This document shows, one piece after another, positions 31,994-41,071 of a stretch of 47,793 nucleotides of DNA. Numbering within the stretch: the first letter of the stretch is position 1; the number at the start of each line of letters is the position of its first letter. The translations under genes were made by a program, and so were the position numbers. The notes under the pieces are model-generated. The model worked only from the letters and a program-made list of their open reading frames with translations. It was not told the origin of the DNA and searched no databases. Origin of the DNA: Enterobacteriaceae bacterium UBA2655 (GTDB lineage: Bacteria; Pseudomonadota; Gammaproteobacteria; Enterobacterales; Enterobacteriaceae). The stretch spans positions 1 through 47,793 of the forward strand of contig DENB01000062.1 of assembly GCA_002359495.1 (NCBI GenBank). Reading direction: 5' to 3'.

Positions 31994-33280
31994 TTAATCG
32001 TTATGGCTGATTTTCGCCAGCTGCTGGAAATAGTCGGGGAAGGTTTTAGCCGTACAGCCGGGATCGAGAATCGTGACCGGCGTATCTGAAAGCGCCACCA
32101 GAGAAAAACACATCGCCATACGGTGGTCGTTGTAAGTGCCGATATCGGCGTGCCGCAGCTCAGCCGGCGGCGTCACGCGAATATAATCATGCCCCTCTTT
32201 GACTTCGGCGCCGACTTTGCGCAACTCTGTCGCCATCGCCGCCAGGCGGTCGGTCTCTTTTACGCGCCAGTTGTAGATATTGCGCAGGGTGGTGGTTCCC
32301 TGCGCAAACAGAGCGGTAGTGGCTATCGTCATCGCCGCGTCCGGGATATGATTCATATCCATGTCGATTGCCTGCAAAGCTCCGCGCGTACAGGCGATAT
32401 AGTCATCGCCCCACTCAACAGAAGCGCCCATTTTTTCCAGCACATCGGCAAAACGGATATCGCCCTGCACGCTGTTGCGGCCAATGCCGGTCACACGCAC
32501 GGTTCCGCCTTTGATGGCGGCGGCCGCTAAAAAGTAAGAAGCCGAAGAGGCGTCGCCTTCGACCAGATACTCGCCTGGCGAGCGATAGTTCTGCTGACCT
32601 TTAACTATAAAACGTTGGTAGTTCTGGTTATCAACCTCAACGCCGAAACATTTCATCAGGTGCAGCGTGATATCAATATAAGGTTTGGAAACCAGTTCGC
32701 CTTTAATGGTAATCGTCGTATCTTGCTCCGCCAGAGGAGCCGCCATCAGCAATGCGGTCAGAAACTGGCTCGATACGCTGCCGTCCACATTGACTTCGCC
32801 GCCGCGAAAGCCGCCGCGCAGACGCAGCGGCGGGTAATCCGTCTGCTCCAGATAGCTGATTTCGGCGCCGCCCTGACGCAGCGCGTCGACGAGGTGGCCG
32901 ATAGGACGCTCTTTCATGCGCGGCTCGCCAGTAAGCACGATGTCATGCTGGCCAAGGCAGAGCGCGGCAGCCAGCGGGCGCATTGCCGTACCGGCATTGC
33001 CCAGAAAGAGTTTGAGTGCCTGTACGCTACGAAGCGGCCCGCCGCTCCCTGTCACTTCGCACACCCTGCGATCGGCTGAAAGCATATAGGAAACGTTTAA
33101 CGCTTTTAGCGCGTTAAGCATATGTTTGACGTCGTCGCTATCCAGCAGGTTCGTCAACCGCGTGGTGCCGCTCGCCAACGCAGCCAGCAGCAGCGCGCGG
33201 TTAGAAACGCTCTTGGAGCCGGGCAGATTAACGGTGCCGTCGACGCGCGCGATAGGTTGTAATGTTAAAGAGTCCTGCAT
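31994..33280 (-). CDS. aroA: EPSP synthase (AroA)
   Basis: 5-enolpyruvylshikimate-3-phosphate synthase, sixth step of the shikimate pathway. The product has 428 residues. Characteristic segments are [17 protein letters not shown] near the N-terminus (K23), [11 protein letters not shown] near residue 95 and [18 protein letters not shown], which mark the class I, glyphosate-sensitive type. [12 protein letters not shown] lies near the C-terminus. It is the second gene of the serC-aroA operon, 84 bp behind serC with two hairpins between. Confidence 0.98.
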   Translation of the reverse strand: MQDSLTLQPIARVDGTVNLPGSKSVSNRALLLAALASGTTRLTNLLDSDDVKHMLNALKALNVSYMLSADRRVCEVTGSGGPLRSVQALKLFLGNAGTAMRPLAAALCLGQHDIVLTGEPRMKERPIGHLVDALRQGGAEISYLEQTDYPPLRLRGGFRGGEVNVDGSVSSQFLTALLMAAPLAEQDTTITIKGELVSKPYIDITLHLMKCFGVEVDNQNYQRFIVKGQQNYRSPGEYLVEGDASSASYFLAAAAIKGGTVRVTGIGRNSVQGDIRFADVLEKMGASVEWGDDYIACTRGALQAIDMDMNHIPDAAMTIATTALFAQGTTTLRNIYNWRVKETDRLAAMATELRKVGAEVKEGHDYIRVTPPAELRHADIGTYNDHRMAMCFSLVALSDTPVTILDPGCTAKTFPDYFQQLAKISHND

Positions 33281-33301
33281 GCGAAACCAAATCTCCAGAA
33301 A

Positions 33302-33351
33302 ATACTAAACCCCGCTTGATCACGGGGTCTGATGCCGGCGCAGCGCCGGCA
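33302..33351 (-). promoter_or_regulatory. Two hairpins in the serC-aroA spacer (possible attenuator)
   Basis: The first met by polymerase is GCCGGC / GCCGGC with a 5-nt loop (33334-33350). The second is ACCCCG / CGGGGT with an 8-nt loop (33309-33328), followed by UUAGUAUUUUC on the minus strand. The second resembles a partial terminator, which would lower aroA expression relative to serC. Confidence 0.55.
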
Positions 33352-33364
33352 AGTTAAGGGTTTA

Positions 33365-34450
33365 TCAGCCGTGACGACGTTCAAAATCAATCATAAAATC
33401 GGTAAGCGCCTTCACGCCTTCCAACGGCATCGCATTATAAATAGAGGCACGCATGCCGCCTACCACTCGGTGGCCTTTTAGCGCGTGCAGACCAGCGCTG
33501 AAAGACTCTTCCAGAAACGCTTTATCCAGCGCGGCGTCAGCCAACTGGAAAGGCACATTCATGCGTGAACGGTTCGCTGTCGCAACATCGTTACGGTAAA
33601 AATCGCTGTTATCAATGACGCCGTACAGCAGATCGGCTTTCGCCTGATTGATTTTGTCCATCTCGCTCAGACCGCCCTTCTCTTTCAGCCATTTAAACAC
33701 CAGACCGGAGAGATACCAGGCGAAAGTAGGCGGGGTATTGAACATAGAGTCGTTTTCCGCCAGCACCTTATAATCGAGCACGGAAGGCACATGCTGTTGT
33801 GCCTGACCTAATAAATCTTCACGCGCAATCACCAGCGTCAGGCCTGCCGGGCCGATATTTTTCTGCGCGCCGGCATAAATTACGCCGTAGCGATTCACAT
33901 CGATGGCGCGTGACAAAATCGTGGAAGAGTAATCCGCCACGATGACTTTATCGCCGAAGTCGGGCTGCTCATCAATGGCGATGCCGTCAATGGTTTCGTT
34001 CGGACAAAAATGGACATAGGCGGCTTCGTCGCGTAATTGCCATTCGCGCATCGGCAAAATGGCGCGCTTGCCGTCAAGCGTAGTTTTTACGTCGATGACG
34101 TTTGGACGACAATATTTTTCAGCTTCTTTTATCGCGCTGTGCGCCCAGTAGCCGCCATCAATGTAATCTGCCGTGGCGGCGCTGCCTAACAGGTTTCCCG
34201 GCACGGCGGCGAACTGCGCGCGCGCGCCGCCGTGACAGAACAATACTTTGTAATTGGCCGGTATTTTCAGAAGATCGCGAAAATCCTGCTCTGCTTCTTC
34301 AGCCACCTGAATAAACTCTTTGCTGCGATGGCTAATCTCCATCACCGAAGTGCCCAGCCCGTGCCAGTTTGTCAGTTCTTGTTCTGCGCGACGGAGCACT
34401 TCAACCGGGAGCATGGCTGGACCGGAGCTAAAATTATAAACCTGCGTCAT
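33365..34450 (-). CDS. serC: Phosphoserine aminotransferase (SerC)
   Basis: PLP enzyme of serine and pyridoxal phosphate biosynthesis, converting 3-phosphohydroxypyruvate to phosphoserine. The product has 361 residues. The PLP lysine is K197 in [12 protein letters not shown]; the substrate-phosphate residues lie in [10 protein letters not shown] and [11 protein letters not shown] clear GAGGGGAA ribosome-binding site precedes the ATG. First gene of the operon with aroA, divergent from ycaO. Confidence 0.98.
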   Translation of the reverse strand: MTQVYNFSSGPAMLPVEVLRRAEQELTNWHGLGTSVMEISHRSKEFIQVAEEAEQDFRDLLKIPANYKVLFCHGGARAQFAAVPGNLLGSAATADYIDGGYWAHSAIKEAEKYCRPNVIDVKTTLDGKRAILPMREWQLRDEAAYVHFCPNETIDGIAIDEQPDFGDKVIVADYSSTILSRAIDVNRYGVIYAGAQKNIGPAGLTLVIAREDLLGQAQQHVPSVLDYKVLAENDSMFNTPPTFAWYLSGLVFKWLKEKGGLSEMDKINQAKADLLYGVIDNSDFYRNDVATANRSRMNVPFQLADAALDKAFLEESFSAGLHALKGHRVVGGMRASIYNAMPLEGVKALTDFMIDFERRHG

Positions 34451-34761
34451 TTCCCCTCACCACTGTCATATTGAACGGTTATGAATATCTTACCGGTTTT
34501 ATCACTGCGCCCAGACTGCTGCAATCTTTTATACCCAGGCGATCACATTTTTGGAATTTGTCGCCCCGCAGCTTATCGCATAAATGTAAAGCCAGACGGT
34601 ATTTTGTGAGACAGTTTCCCGCCCGGTAGGAAAGTAGAGGCGCAACGCGGCCATCAGGCGCAAGCTGACCGACAGAAATTTATGCCGGCTTGATAGCGTA
34701 CATGAGACAAAAAACGTATTATGGCGCGCTTTATCGGCCCCCTTACAGAGAGAGCGGCACC
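34451..34761. promoter_or_regulatory. Divergent serC/ycaO spacer
   Basis: This 311-bp spacer holds no gene. For serC a -10 TATAAA is read on the minus strand at 34533-34528, with a weak -35 TTCCAA at 34556-34551 (17-bp spacing), giving a leader of about 70 nt. For ycaO the best elements are TTGATA at 34690 and TATTAT at 34717, but their 21-bp spacing is poor. The ycaP gene that occupies this place in E. coli is missing. Confidence 0.45.
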
Positions 34762-36519
34762 ATGACGCAAACCTTTATTCCAGGCAAAGACGCCGCGTTG
34801 GAAGATTCCATCGCCCGCTTCCAGCAAAAACTTCAGGATCTCGGCTTTCATATCGAAGAAGCGTCCTGGCTTAACCCCGTGCCTCACGTCTGGTCGGTGC
34901 ATATTCGCGACCGCGACTGCCCTCTCTGTTTTACAAACGGCAAAGGCGCCAGCAAAAAAGCAGCGCTGGCTTCCGCGTTGGGGGAATATTTTGAACGTCT
35001 TTCCACTAACTATTTCTTCGCCGACTTTTGGCTGGGTAAGACGATCGCCAACGGCGATTTCGTTCATTATCCCAATGAGAAATGGTTTCCTGTGCCTGCG
35101 GACGAAAGCCTGCCGGAAGGCATTCTGGACGCACGTTTGCGTGCTTTTTACGATCCGGAAAACGAGCTTTCCGCCAGCGACCTGATCGATCTGCAGTCCG
35201 GCAACGACGAACGCGGTATTTGCGCGCTGCCGTTTAGCCGCCAGTCCGATCAGCAAACCGTTTATATTCCGATGAACATTATCGGCAATCTTTACGTTTC
35301 CAATGGCATGTCGGCCGGCAATACCGCGAATGAAGCACGTGTTCAGGGGCTGTCCGAAGTTTTTGAACGCTATATCAAAAACCGCATTATCGCCGAGTCG
35401 ATTAGCCTGCCGACCATTCCGGATGCTGTTATGCAGCGCTATCCTGGCGTGGTCGAAGCGATTGCGCGTCTGGAGGCGGAAGGCTTTCCTATTTTCGCTT
35501 ACGACGCCTCGTTGGGCGGAAAATATCCCGTCATCTGCGTCGTGCTGTTTAACCCGGCCAATGGCACCTGCTTCGCTTCTTTTGGCGCGCATCCCGATTT
35601 TGGCGTGGCGCTGGAACGTACTGTAACCGAGCTGCTGCAGGGGCGCGGCCTGAAGGATCTGGATGTCTTTACGCCGCCGACGTTTGATGATGAAGAGGTT
35701 GCCGAGCATGCCAACCTGGAAACCCACTTCATCGATTCCAGCGGCCTGATCTCCTGGGATCTTTTCAAAGAGACGGCGGATTATCCTTTCGTTGACTGGA
35801 AATTCGACGGCACCACGCAGCAGGAGTTCGAAACCCTGATGGCCATCTTCCGCGCTGAAGACAAAGAAGTTTATATTGCGGATTATGAGCACCTCGGCGT
35901 ATATGCCTGTCGCATTATCGTTCCGGGCATGTCTGACATCTATCCGGTGGAAGATCTGCTACTTGCTAACAATAATATGGGCACAAGCCTGCGGGAAACG
36001 TTGCTTGCCTTACCCGGCAGCAGTCAGGATCCGGAAGCGTATCTTGAACTGATCTCGCAGCTGGATGAAGAAGGTCACGATGACTTTACCCGCGTGCGCG
36101 AACTGCTAGGCCTGGCGACCGGCAAGGACAGCGGCTGGTATACGCTGCGTATCGGCGAGCTGAAGGCTATGCTGGCGTTAGCGGGCGGCGATCTAGAACA
36201 GGCGCTAATCTGGACGGAATGGACGATAGAGTTCAACGGATCCATCTTCACGCCAGAACGTGCGAACTACTATCGCTGCCTGCAAACGCTTCTGTTGCTG
36301 GCGATGGAAGAAGAACGCGACCCTGCGCAATATCATCATGCTTTTGTCCGCATGTACAGTAGCGATGCGGTAGAGGCGGCTTCAGCGGCTTTGAGTGGCG
36401 AAGCGCCTTTTTATGGTTTGCAGCCGGTAGACGCCGATCTGAAAGCATTCCCGGCGCATCAGTCTTTACTGCAGGCATATGAAAAACTGCAGGCGGCTAA
36501 ACGTCGCTACTGGAAATAA
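34762..36519 (+). CDS. ycaO: YcaO, ATP-dependent cyclodehydratase-family protein
   Basis: Founding-family YcaO protein; in E. coli it is linked to beta-methylthiolation of ribosomal protein S12 together with RimO, but its substrate is not settled. The product has 585 residues. The YcaO ATP-binding domain (GKGASKKAALASALGEYFERLS, NGMSAGNTANEARVQGLSEVFERYIKNR, ERTVTELLQGRG) is followed by a helical TPR-like C-terminal part. It ends RRYWK and lacks the PxPxP tail of azoline-forming enzymes, and no precursor-peptide gene lies nearby, so a RiPP role is unlikely. The start at 34762 fits the family MTQTFIPGKDAALEDS; the frame is open 24 codons further. Confidence 0.95.
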   Translation: MTQTFIPGKDAALEDSIARFQQKLQDLGFHIEEASWLNPVPHVWSVHIRDRDCPLCFTNGKGASKKAALASALGEYFERLSTNYFFADFWLGKTIANGDFVHYPNEKWFPVPADESLPEGILDARLRAFYDPENELSASDLIDLQSGNDERGICALPFSRQSDQQTVYIPMNIIGNLYVSNGMSAGNTANEARVQGLSEVFERYIKNRIIAESISLPTIPDAVMQRYPGVVEAIARLEAEGFPIFAYDASLGGKYPVICVVLFNPANGTCFASFGAHPDFGVALERTVTELLQGRGLKDLDVFTPPTFDDEEVAEHANLETHFIDSSGLISWDLFKETADYPFVDWKFDGTTQQEFETLMAIFRAEDKEVYIADYEHLGVYACRIIVPGMSDIYPVEDLLLANNNMGTSLRETLLALPGSSQDPEAYLELISQLDEEGHDDFTRVRELLGLATGKDSGWYTLRIGELKAMLALAGGDLEQALIWTEWTIEFNGSIFTPERANYYRCLQTLLLLAMEEERDPAQYHHAFVRMYSSDAVEAASAALSGEAPFYGLQPVDADLKAFPAHQSLLQAYEKLQAAKRRYWK

Positions 36520-36565
36520 GATTCAGCGGGACGGTTTAACGCTCTCCTGCTCTCTGGATTACAGT

Positions 36566-36596
36566 AAATGGCGCTTATTGGTAAGCGCCATTTTTT
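36566..36596 (+). terminator. ycaO terminator
   Basis: A perfect 12-bp stem (AAATGGCGCTTA / TAAGCGCCATTT) with a TTGG loop ends in six Ts. It isolates ycaO from the focA-pflB operon. Confidence 0.92.
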
Positions 36597-36900
36597 ATCG
36601 TTTTTCCGACAGCAAATGTTGCTTTAAAGTTAATTAAAAAAGCAGATAATCATTATTTTAACAAATTAACAGCAAATATTTATTTAAAATTACAATAAAT
36701 AAGTAAACGCAGCGCCTTTTATAAAATATTTTTATAATTTAAAATAAATTTATTTTAATTATTTTCAATAACTTATATTAAATTACCCCTTTAAAAATTT
36801 CCTGACTATCCTTCTGTGCCCGCCAAATATGATCCATATCAACTCTCGCTTTCTACTCCTTTGTTAGTATTTTTTCAGGCTTATTTTGGAGAGCGTTAGT
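36597..36900 (+). promoter_or_regulatory. AT-rich focA-pflB control region
   Basis: The part between about 36630 and 36800 is almost only A and T, unlike anything else in the window, and has no open frame of note. Such DNA is expected to bend and to bind IHF and H-NS. A one-mismatch IHF-type site (AATCAT-N4-TTA) is at 36648-36660. In E. coli the equivalent region carries multiple promoters controlled by FNR, ArcA and IHF. Specific sites other than the FNR box below are not claimed. Confidence 0.6.
36829..36842 (+). promoter_or_regulatory. FNR-binding site in front of focA
   Basis: ATGAT-CCAT-ATCAA matches the FNR palindrome TTGAT-N4-ATCAA in 9 of 10 positions. A -10 TAGTAT lies at 36865-36870, which puts a likely start point at A36877. 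The site centre is then at -41.5, the classic position for FNR activation overlapping -35. The resulting leader is about 24 nt before the focA GTG. Confidence 0.75.
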
Positions 36901-37761
36901 GTGAAAGCTGACAATCCTTTCAATTCTTTATTACCTGCCGCAATGGCAAAAGTTGCTGAAGATACAGGCGTCTATAAAGCGACTAAACATCCTTTAACAA
37001 CTTTCTTTCTCGCCATTACCGCAGGCGTTTTTATTTCAATCGCTTTTGTCTTTTATATCACCGCCACAACCGGTTCGGAGAGCATGTCTTACGGCATTGC
37101 TAAACTAACAGGCGGCATCTGTTTTTCACTCGGCCTGATGCTGGTTGTGGTTTGCGGCGCTGATTTATTTACCTCTACCGTATTGATCGTGGTCGCCAAA
37201 GCAAGCGGACGCATCACCTGGCGACAGCTGGGACGAAACTGGATCAACGTTTATGTCGGCAATCTGGTGGGCGCGCTCTTTTTTGTCGCGCTGATCTGGT
37301 TTGCCGGCGAGCATATGGCGGCAAACGGCACATGGGGGCTGAATTTGTTGCAAACCGCCGATCATAAGATGCATCACACCTTTATCGAAGCCGTCTGTCT
37401 GGGCACGCTGGCCAATCTGATGGTCTGCCTGGCGGTCTGGATGAGCTATTCAGGACGGACCTTGGTCGACAAGATGATGGCGATGATCCTGCCGGTCGCT
37501 ATGTTCGTCGCCAGCGGCTTCGAACACAGCATCGCTAATATGTTCCTTATTCCGATGGCGATCGTCATCCGTGATTTTTCGGGCCCGGAATTCTGGCAGG
37601 CGAATGGCGCGACGGCAGCGCAATTTTCAGCATTAACGCCCGGAAACTTTATTTTCGACAATCTGATCCCCGTCACGCTGGGCAATATTATCGGCGGCGG
37701 CTTACTGGTGGGATTAACGTACTGGGTTATCTATCTACGCGGCGACGACCCGGTGCACTGA
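36901..37761 (+). CDS. focA: Formate channel FocA
   Basis: Pentameric inner-membrane channel of the FNT family that exports and re-imports formate made by pyruvate formate-lyase. The product has 286 residues with six membrane helices. The gating Ser/Thr region (VVCGADLFTSTVLIV) and the pore histidine in SGFEHSIANMF are present. The start is GTG at 36901: it gives the family N-terminus MKADNPF and has GGAGAG 7 bp upstream; the TTG 5 codons earlier would overlap that site. Co-transcribed with pflB. Confidence 0.96.
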   Translation: MKADNPFNSLLPAAMAKVAEDTGVYKATKHPLTTFFLAITAGVFISIAFVFYITATTGSESMSYGIAKLTGGICFSLGLMLVVVCGADLFTSTVLIVVAKASGRITWRQLGRNWINVYVGNLVGALFFVALIWFAGEHMAANGTWGLNLLQTADHKMHHTFIEAVCLGTLANLMVCLAVWMSYSGRTLVDKMMAMILPVAMFVASGFEHSIANMFLIPMAIVIRDFSGPEFWQANGATAAQFSALTPGNFIFDNLIPVTLGNIIGGGLLVGLTYWVIYLRGDDPVH

Positions 37762-37773
37762 ACAGAATCTGAA

Positions 37774-37800
37774 CCGGCGGGCCACCTGAAGCCCCGCCGG
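37774..37800 (+). repeat. Hairpin in the focA-pflB spacer
   Basis: An 8-bp GC stem (CCGGCGGG / CCCGCCGG) with an 11-nt loop lies 12 bp after the focA stop, without a T-run. It may protect the pflB part of the message or reduce readthrough, helping the much higher level of PflB than FocA known from E. coli. Confidence 0.5.
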
Positions 37801-37837
37801 AACGAAAAAAGACTCCATATATAAAGGTAGGTGTATC

Positions 37838-40120
37838 ATGACCGAACTTAATCAAAAAATGGCTGCAGCCTGGCAAGGGTTCGCAGCAGGCGAATGGCAA
37901 AGCAGCGTCAATGTGCGCGACTTCATTCAAAAAAACTATACGCCTTATGAAGGCGACGAGTCGTTTCTTGCAGGCGCAACCGCTGAAACCACCGCTCTCT
38001 GGAACAGCGTTCTTGAAGGTATCAAAATCGAAAACCGCACCCATGCGCCGGTAGATTTTGACACCGACCTCGCATCCACCATCACCGCACATGAAGCGGG
38101 TTATATTAATAAACCGCTGGAAAAAATCGTCGGGCTGCAGACGGAAGCGCCGCTGAAGCGCGCCATCATCCCGTTCGGCGGCATTAAAATGGTGGAAGGT
38201 TCCTGTAAAGTTTACGGACGCGAACTCGATCCTGCGTTGAAAAAAATCTTTACCGACTACCGTAAAACCCACAACCAGGGCGTATTCGATGTTTACACGC
38301 CGGATATTCTGCGCTGCCGTAAATCTGGCGTATTGACCGGATTACCGGACGCCTATGGCCGCGGCCGTATCATCGGCGACTACCGTCGCGTCGCGCTGTA
38401 TGGCATCGATTTCCTGATGCAGGATAAATTCGCTCAGTTCGCCTCGCTGCAAAAAGATTTAGAAAACGGCGTGAATCTGGAAGCCACTATTCGCCTGCGC
38501 GAAGAAATTGCCGATCAGCACCGCGCGTTAGCGCAAATTAAAGAGATGGCGGCGAAATATGGCTGCGACATTTCCGGCCCGGCGACTAACGCACAGGAAG
38601 CGGTTCAGTGGACCTATTTTGGTTATCTCGCCGCAGTAAAATCGCAGAACGGCGCCGCCATGTCCTTCGGACGCGTCTCCAGCTTCCTTGATATCTATAT
38701 CGAACGCGATCTCAACGCGGGCAAGCTTAGCGAAGAACAAGCGCAGGAGCTGATCGACCATCTGGTAATGAAGCTGCGCATGGTGCGCTTCCTGCGCACG
38801 CCTGAGTACGACGAACTTTTCTCCGGCGACCCGATCTGGGCGACGGAATCGTTGGCCGGGATGGGCGTCGATGGCCGCACGCTGGTGACCAAAAGCACCT
38901 TCCGCTTCCTGAATACGCTTTACACTATGGGCCCGTCGCCTGAGCCCAATATGACCATCCTGTGGTCTGAAAATCTGCCGATTAATTTTAAGAAATACGC
39001 AGCCAAAGTCTCTATCGATACGTCGTCCGTGCAGTATGAAAACGATGACCTGATGCGCCCGGATTTCAATAATGATGATTACGCCATCGCCTGCTGCGTC
39101 AGCCCAATGATCGTCGGCAAACAGATGCAATTCTTCGGCGCCCGCGCCAACCTGGCGAAAACGCTGCTCTATGCGATCAACGGCGGCATGGACGAGAAGA
39201 TGAAAATCCAGGTGGGGCCGAAAGAAGCGCCGATTCAGGACGACGTGTTGGATTTCGACACCGTCATGGCGCGCATGGACCACTTCATGGACTGGCTGGC
39301 TAAGCAGTACGTCACCGCGCTGAACATCATTCATTATATGCATGATAAATACAGCTACGAAGCGTCGCTGATGGCGCTGCACGATCGCGACGTCTATCGC
39401 ACTATGGCTTGCGGTATCGCCGGTCTGTCGGTCGCGGCTGACTCGCTGTCCGCCATCAAGTACGCCAAAGTGAAGCCGATTCGCGACGAAGACGGGCTTG
39501 CCACCGACTTTGAAATCGAAGGCGAATATCCGCAGTTCGGTAATAACGATGCGCGCGTCGACGATCTGGCATGCGACCTTGTGGAACGCTTCATGAAGAA
39601 AATTCAGAAGCTCAGCACCTATCGCAATGCGGTGCCGACGCAATCTGTTCTGACCATTACGTCGAACGTCGTATACGGCAAAAAAACTGGCAACACGCCT
39701 GACGGCCGTCGTGCCGGAGCGCCTTTCGGCCCGGGCGCTAACCCAATGCATGGTCGCGATCAGAAAGGCGCCGTCGCCTCGTTGACTTCAGTCGCTAAAC
39801 TGCCCTTTGCTTATGCTAAAGATGGCATCTCTTACACCTTCTCCATCGTGCCTAATGCGCTGGGTAAAGATGATGACGTGAGGAGGACCAACCTTGCCGG
39901 CTTGATGGATGGCTATTTCCATCATGAAGAGCAAATCGAGGGCGGCCAGCACCTTAACGTCAATGTCATGAACCGTGAAATGTTGCTGGAAGCTATGGAA
40001 CATCCGGAAAAATATCCGCAGCTGACGATCAGGGTGTCCGGTTACGCCGTACGCTTTAATTCGTTAACGAAAGAACAGCAGCAGGATGTGATCACACGCA
40101 CCTTTACCCGGTCGTTGTAA
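37838..40120 (+). CDS. pflB: Pyruvate formate-lyase (PflB)
   Basis: Glycyl-radical enzyme that cleaves pyruvate with CoA into acetyl-CoA and formate during anaerobic growth. At 760 residues it equals the E. coli length. The active-site cysteine pair is in [10 protein letters not shown] (about 419-420) and the radical glycine in [12 protein letters not shown] (about 735). A strong AGGTAGGTG ribosome-binding site precedes the ATG. The radical is installed by PflA, encoded next. Oxygen cleaves the radical form, so the upstream FNR control makes sense. Confidence 0.98.
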   Translation: MTELNQKMAAAWQGFAAGEWQSSVNVRDFIQKNYTPYEGDESFLAGATAETTALWNSVLEGIKIENRTHAPVDFDTDLASTITAHEAGYINKPLEKIVGLQTEAPLKRAIIPFGGIKMVEGSCKVYGRELDPALKKIFTDYRKTHNQGVFDVYTPDILRCRKSGVLTGLPDAYGRGRIIGDYRRVALYGIDFLMQDKFAQFASLQKDLENGVNLEATIRLREEIADQHRALAQIKEMAAKYGCDISGPATNAQEAVQWTYFGYLAAVKSQNGAAMSFGRVSSFLDIYIERDLNAGKLSEEQAQELIDHLVMKLRMVRFLRTPEYDELFSGDPIWATESLAGMGVDGRTLVTKSTFRFLNTLYTMGPSPEPNMTILWSENLPINFKKYAAKVSIDTSSVQYENDDLMRPDFNNDDYAIACCVSPMIVGKQMQFFGARANLAKTLLYAINGGMDEKMKIQVGPKEAPIQDDVLDFDTVMARMDHFMDWLAKQYVTALNIIHYMHDKYSYEASLMALHDRDVYRTMACGIAGLSVAADSLSAIKYAKVKPIRDEDGLATDFEIEGEYPQFGNNDARVDDLACDLVERFMKKIQKLSTYRNAVPTQSVLTITSNVVYGKKTGNTPDGRRAGAPFGPGANPMHGRDQKGAVASLTSVAKLPFAYAKDGISYTFSIVPNALGKDDDVRRTNLAGLMDGYFHHEEQIEGGQHLNVNVMNREMLLEAMEHPEKYPQLTIRVSGYAVRFNSLTKEQQQDVITRTFTRSL

Positions 40121-40130
40121 GGCCAAAATT

Positions 40131-40157
40131 AAAGGCCCCTGTCGCGGGGGCCTTTTT
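40131..40157 (+). terminator. pflB terminator
   Basis: A 9-bp stem (AAAGGCCCC / GGGGCCTTT) with a 7-nt loop is followed by a T-run. It is 10 bp past the pflB stop, so pflA has its own promoter or depends on readthrough. Confidence 0.9.
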
Positions 40158-40222
40158 ATCCACCAGCCTGTTTTGTCTGACATCTTTGTTCCAGGTTTCA
40201 GCCAAAACCGACTTCTCAAATA

Positions 40223-40256
40223 GCACAACAGAGATTGTGCGACCTGGTTGCCAGGT
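40223..40256 (+). promoter_or_regulatory. Tandem hairpins in the pflA leader
   Basis: Two adjacent perfect 6-bp hairpins, GCACAA / TTGTGC (loop CAGAGA) and ACCTGG / CCAGGT (loop TTG), are separated by one base and end 7 bp before the GGAG ribosome-binding site. No T-run follows. A role in mRNA stability or protein binding is possible; the function is unknown. Confidence 0.45.
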
Positions 40257-40278
40257 TAACTATGGAGAACACATCGCA

Positions 40279-41019
40279 ATGTCAGCTATCGGGCGTATAC
40301 ACTCCTTTGAATCCTGCGGCACCGTTGATGGCCCCGGGATCCGCTTTATCACCTTCTTTCAGGGTTGTTTAATGCGTTGTCTCTATTGCCATAACCGCGA
40401 TACCTGGGATACCCATGGCGGTAAAGAGGTAACGGTGGAAGAACTCATGAAAGATGTGCTTTCTTACCGTCACTTTATGAATGCTTCCGGCGGCGGCGTC
40501 ACCGCTTCCGGCGGCGAAGCCATTTTACAGGCGGAGTTTGTTCGCGACTGGTTCCGCGCCTGTAAAGAGCATGGCATTCATACCTGCCTGGATACTAACG
40601 GATTCGTGCGCCGCTATGACCCGGTAATTGATGAACTGCTTGAGGTGACCGATTTGGTGATGCTGGATTTAAAACAGGTCAATGATGATATTCACCAGAT
40701 CTTAGTTGGCGTGTCGAATCATCGCACGCTTGATTTCGCACGATATTTACACAAGAAAGGCAAGCGCACCTGGATTCGTTACGTCGTCGTGCCGGGTTAT
40801 ACCGATGACAACGACTCCGCCCATCGTCTGGGAGAATTTACCCGGGAAATGGACAACATTGAGAAAATCGAGCTATTGCCCTATCACGAGCTGGGCAAAC
40901 ATAAATGGGTAACAATGGGTGAAGAGTACAAACTCGACGGCGTAAAACCACCCGCTAAAGAGACCATGGAGCGGGTAAAAAACATCCTTGCCGGCTATGG
41001 ACATAAGGTCATGTATTAG
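40279..41019 (+). CDS. pflA: Pyruvate formate-lyase activating enzyme (PflA)
   Basis: Radical SAM enzyme that abstracts hydrogen from the PflB glycine. The product has 246 residues. The [4Fe-4S] motif CxxxCxxC is CLMRCLYC near residue 30, and the SAM-binding GGE-type segment is ASGGEAILQ. The start at 40279 gives [20 protein letters not shown] and has GGAG 11 bp upstream; the frame extends 31 codons earlier with no family resemblance. It is convergent with ycaD. Confidence 0.97.
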   Translation: MSAIGRIHSFESCGTVDGPGIRFITFFQGCLMRCLYCHNRDTWDTHGGKEVTVEELMKDVLSYRHFMNASGGGVTASGGEAILQAEFVRDWFRACKEHGIHTCLDTNGFVRRYDPVIDELLEVTDLVMLDLKQVNDDIHQILVGVSNHRTLDFARYLHKKGKRTWIRYVVVPGYTDDNDSAHRLGEFTREMDNIEKIELLPYHELGKHKWVTMGEEYKLDGVKPPAKETMERVKNILAGYGHKVMY

Positions 41020-41031
41020 TCTCAGAAAAGC

Positions 41032-41055
41032 AAAAAGGGAGCCAGCGGCTCCCTT
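41032..41055. terminator. Bidirectional terminator between pflA and ycaD
   Basis: A 9-bp stem (AAGGGAGCC / GGCTCCCTT) with an AGC loop. The five As on the left give a good U-tract for ycaD on the minus strand; on the plus side only TTCTCTA follows, so it is weaker for pflA. Confidence 0.8.
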
Positions 41056-41071
41056 CTCTATGGGCAATTCG

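Noticed and set aside
34654..35892. 412-codon open frame antisense to ycaO
   Set aside because: It lies fully opposite the conserved YcaO ATP-binding domain and has no start signals.
38528..39751. 407-codon open frame antisense to pflB
   Set aside because: A codon-bias shadow of pflB; no recognisable domain.
34762..41019. YcaO plus radical-SAM PflA as a possible RiPP biosynthesis cluster
   Set aside because: PflA is the ordinary PFL activase, no precursor peptide is present, and the arrangement is the standard core ycaO-focA-pflB-pflA locus.
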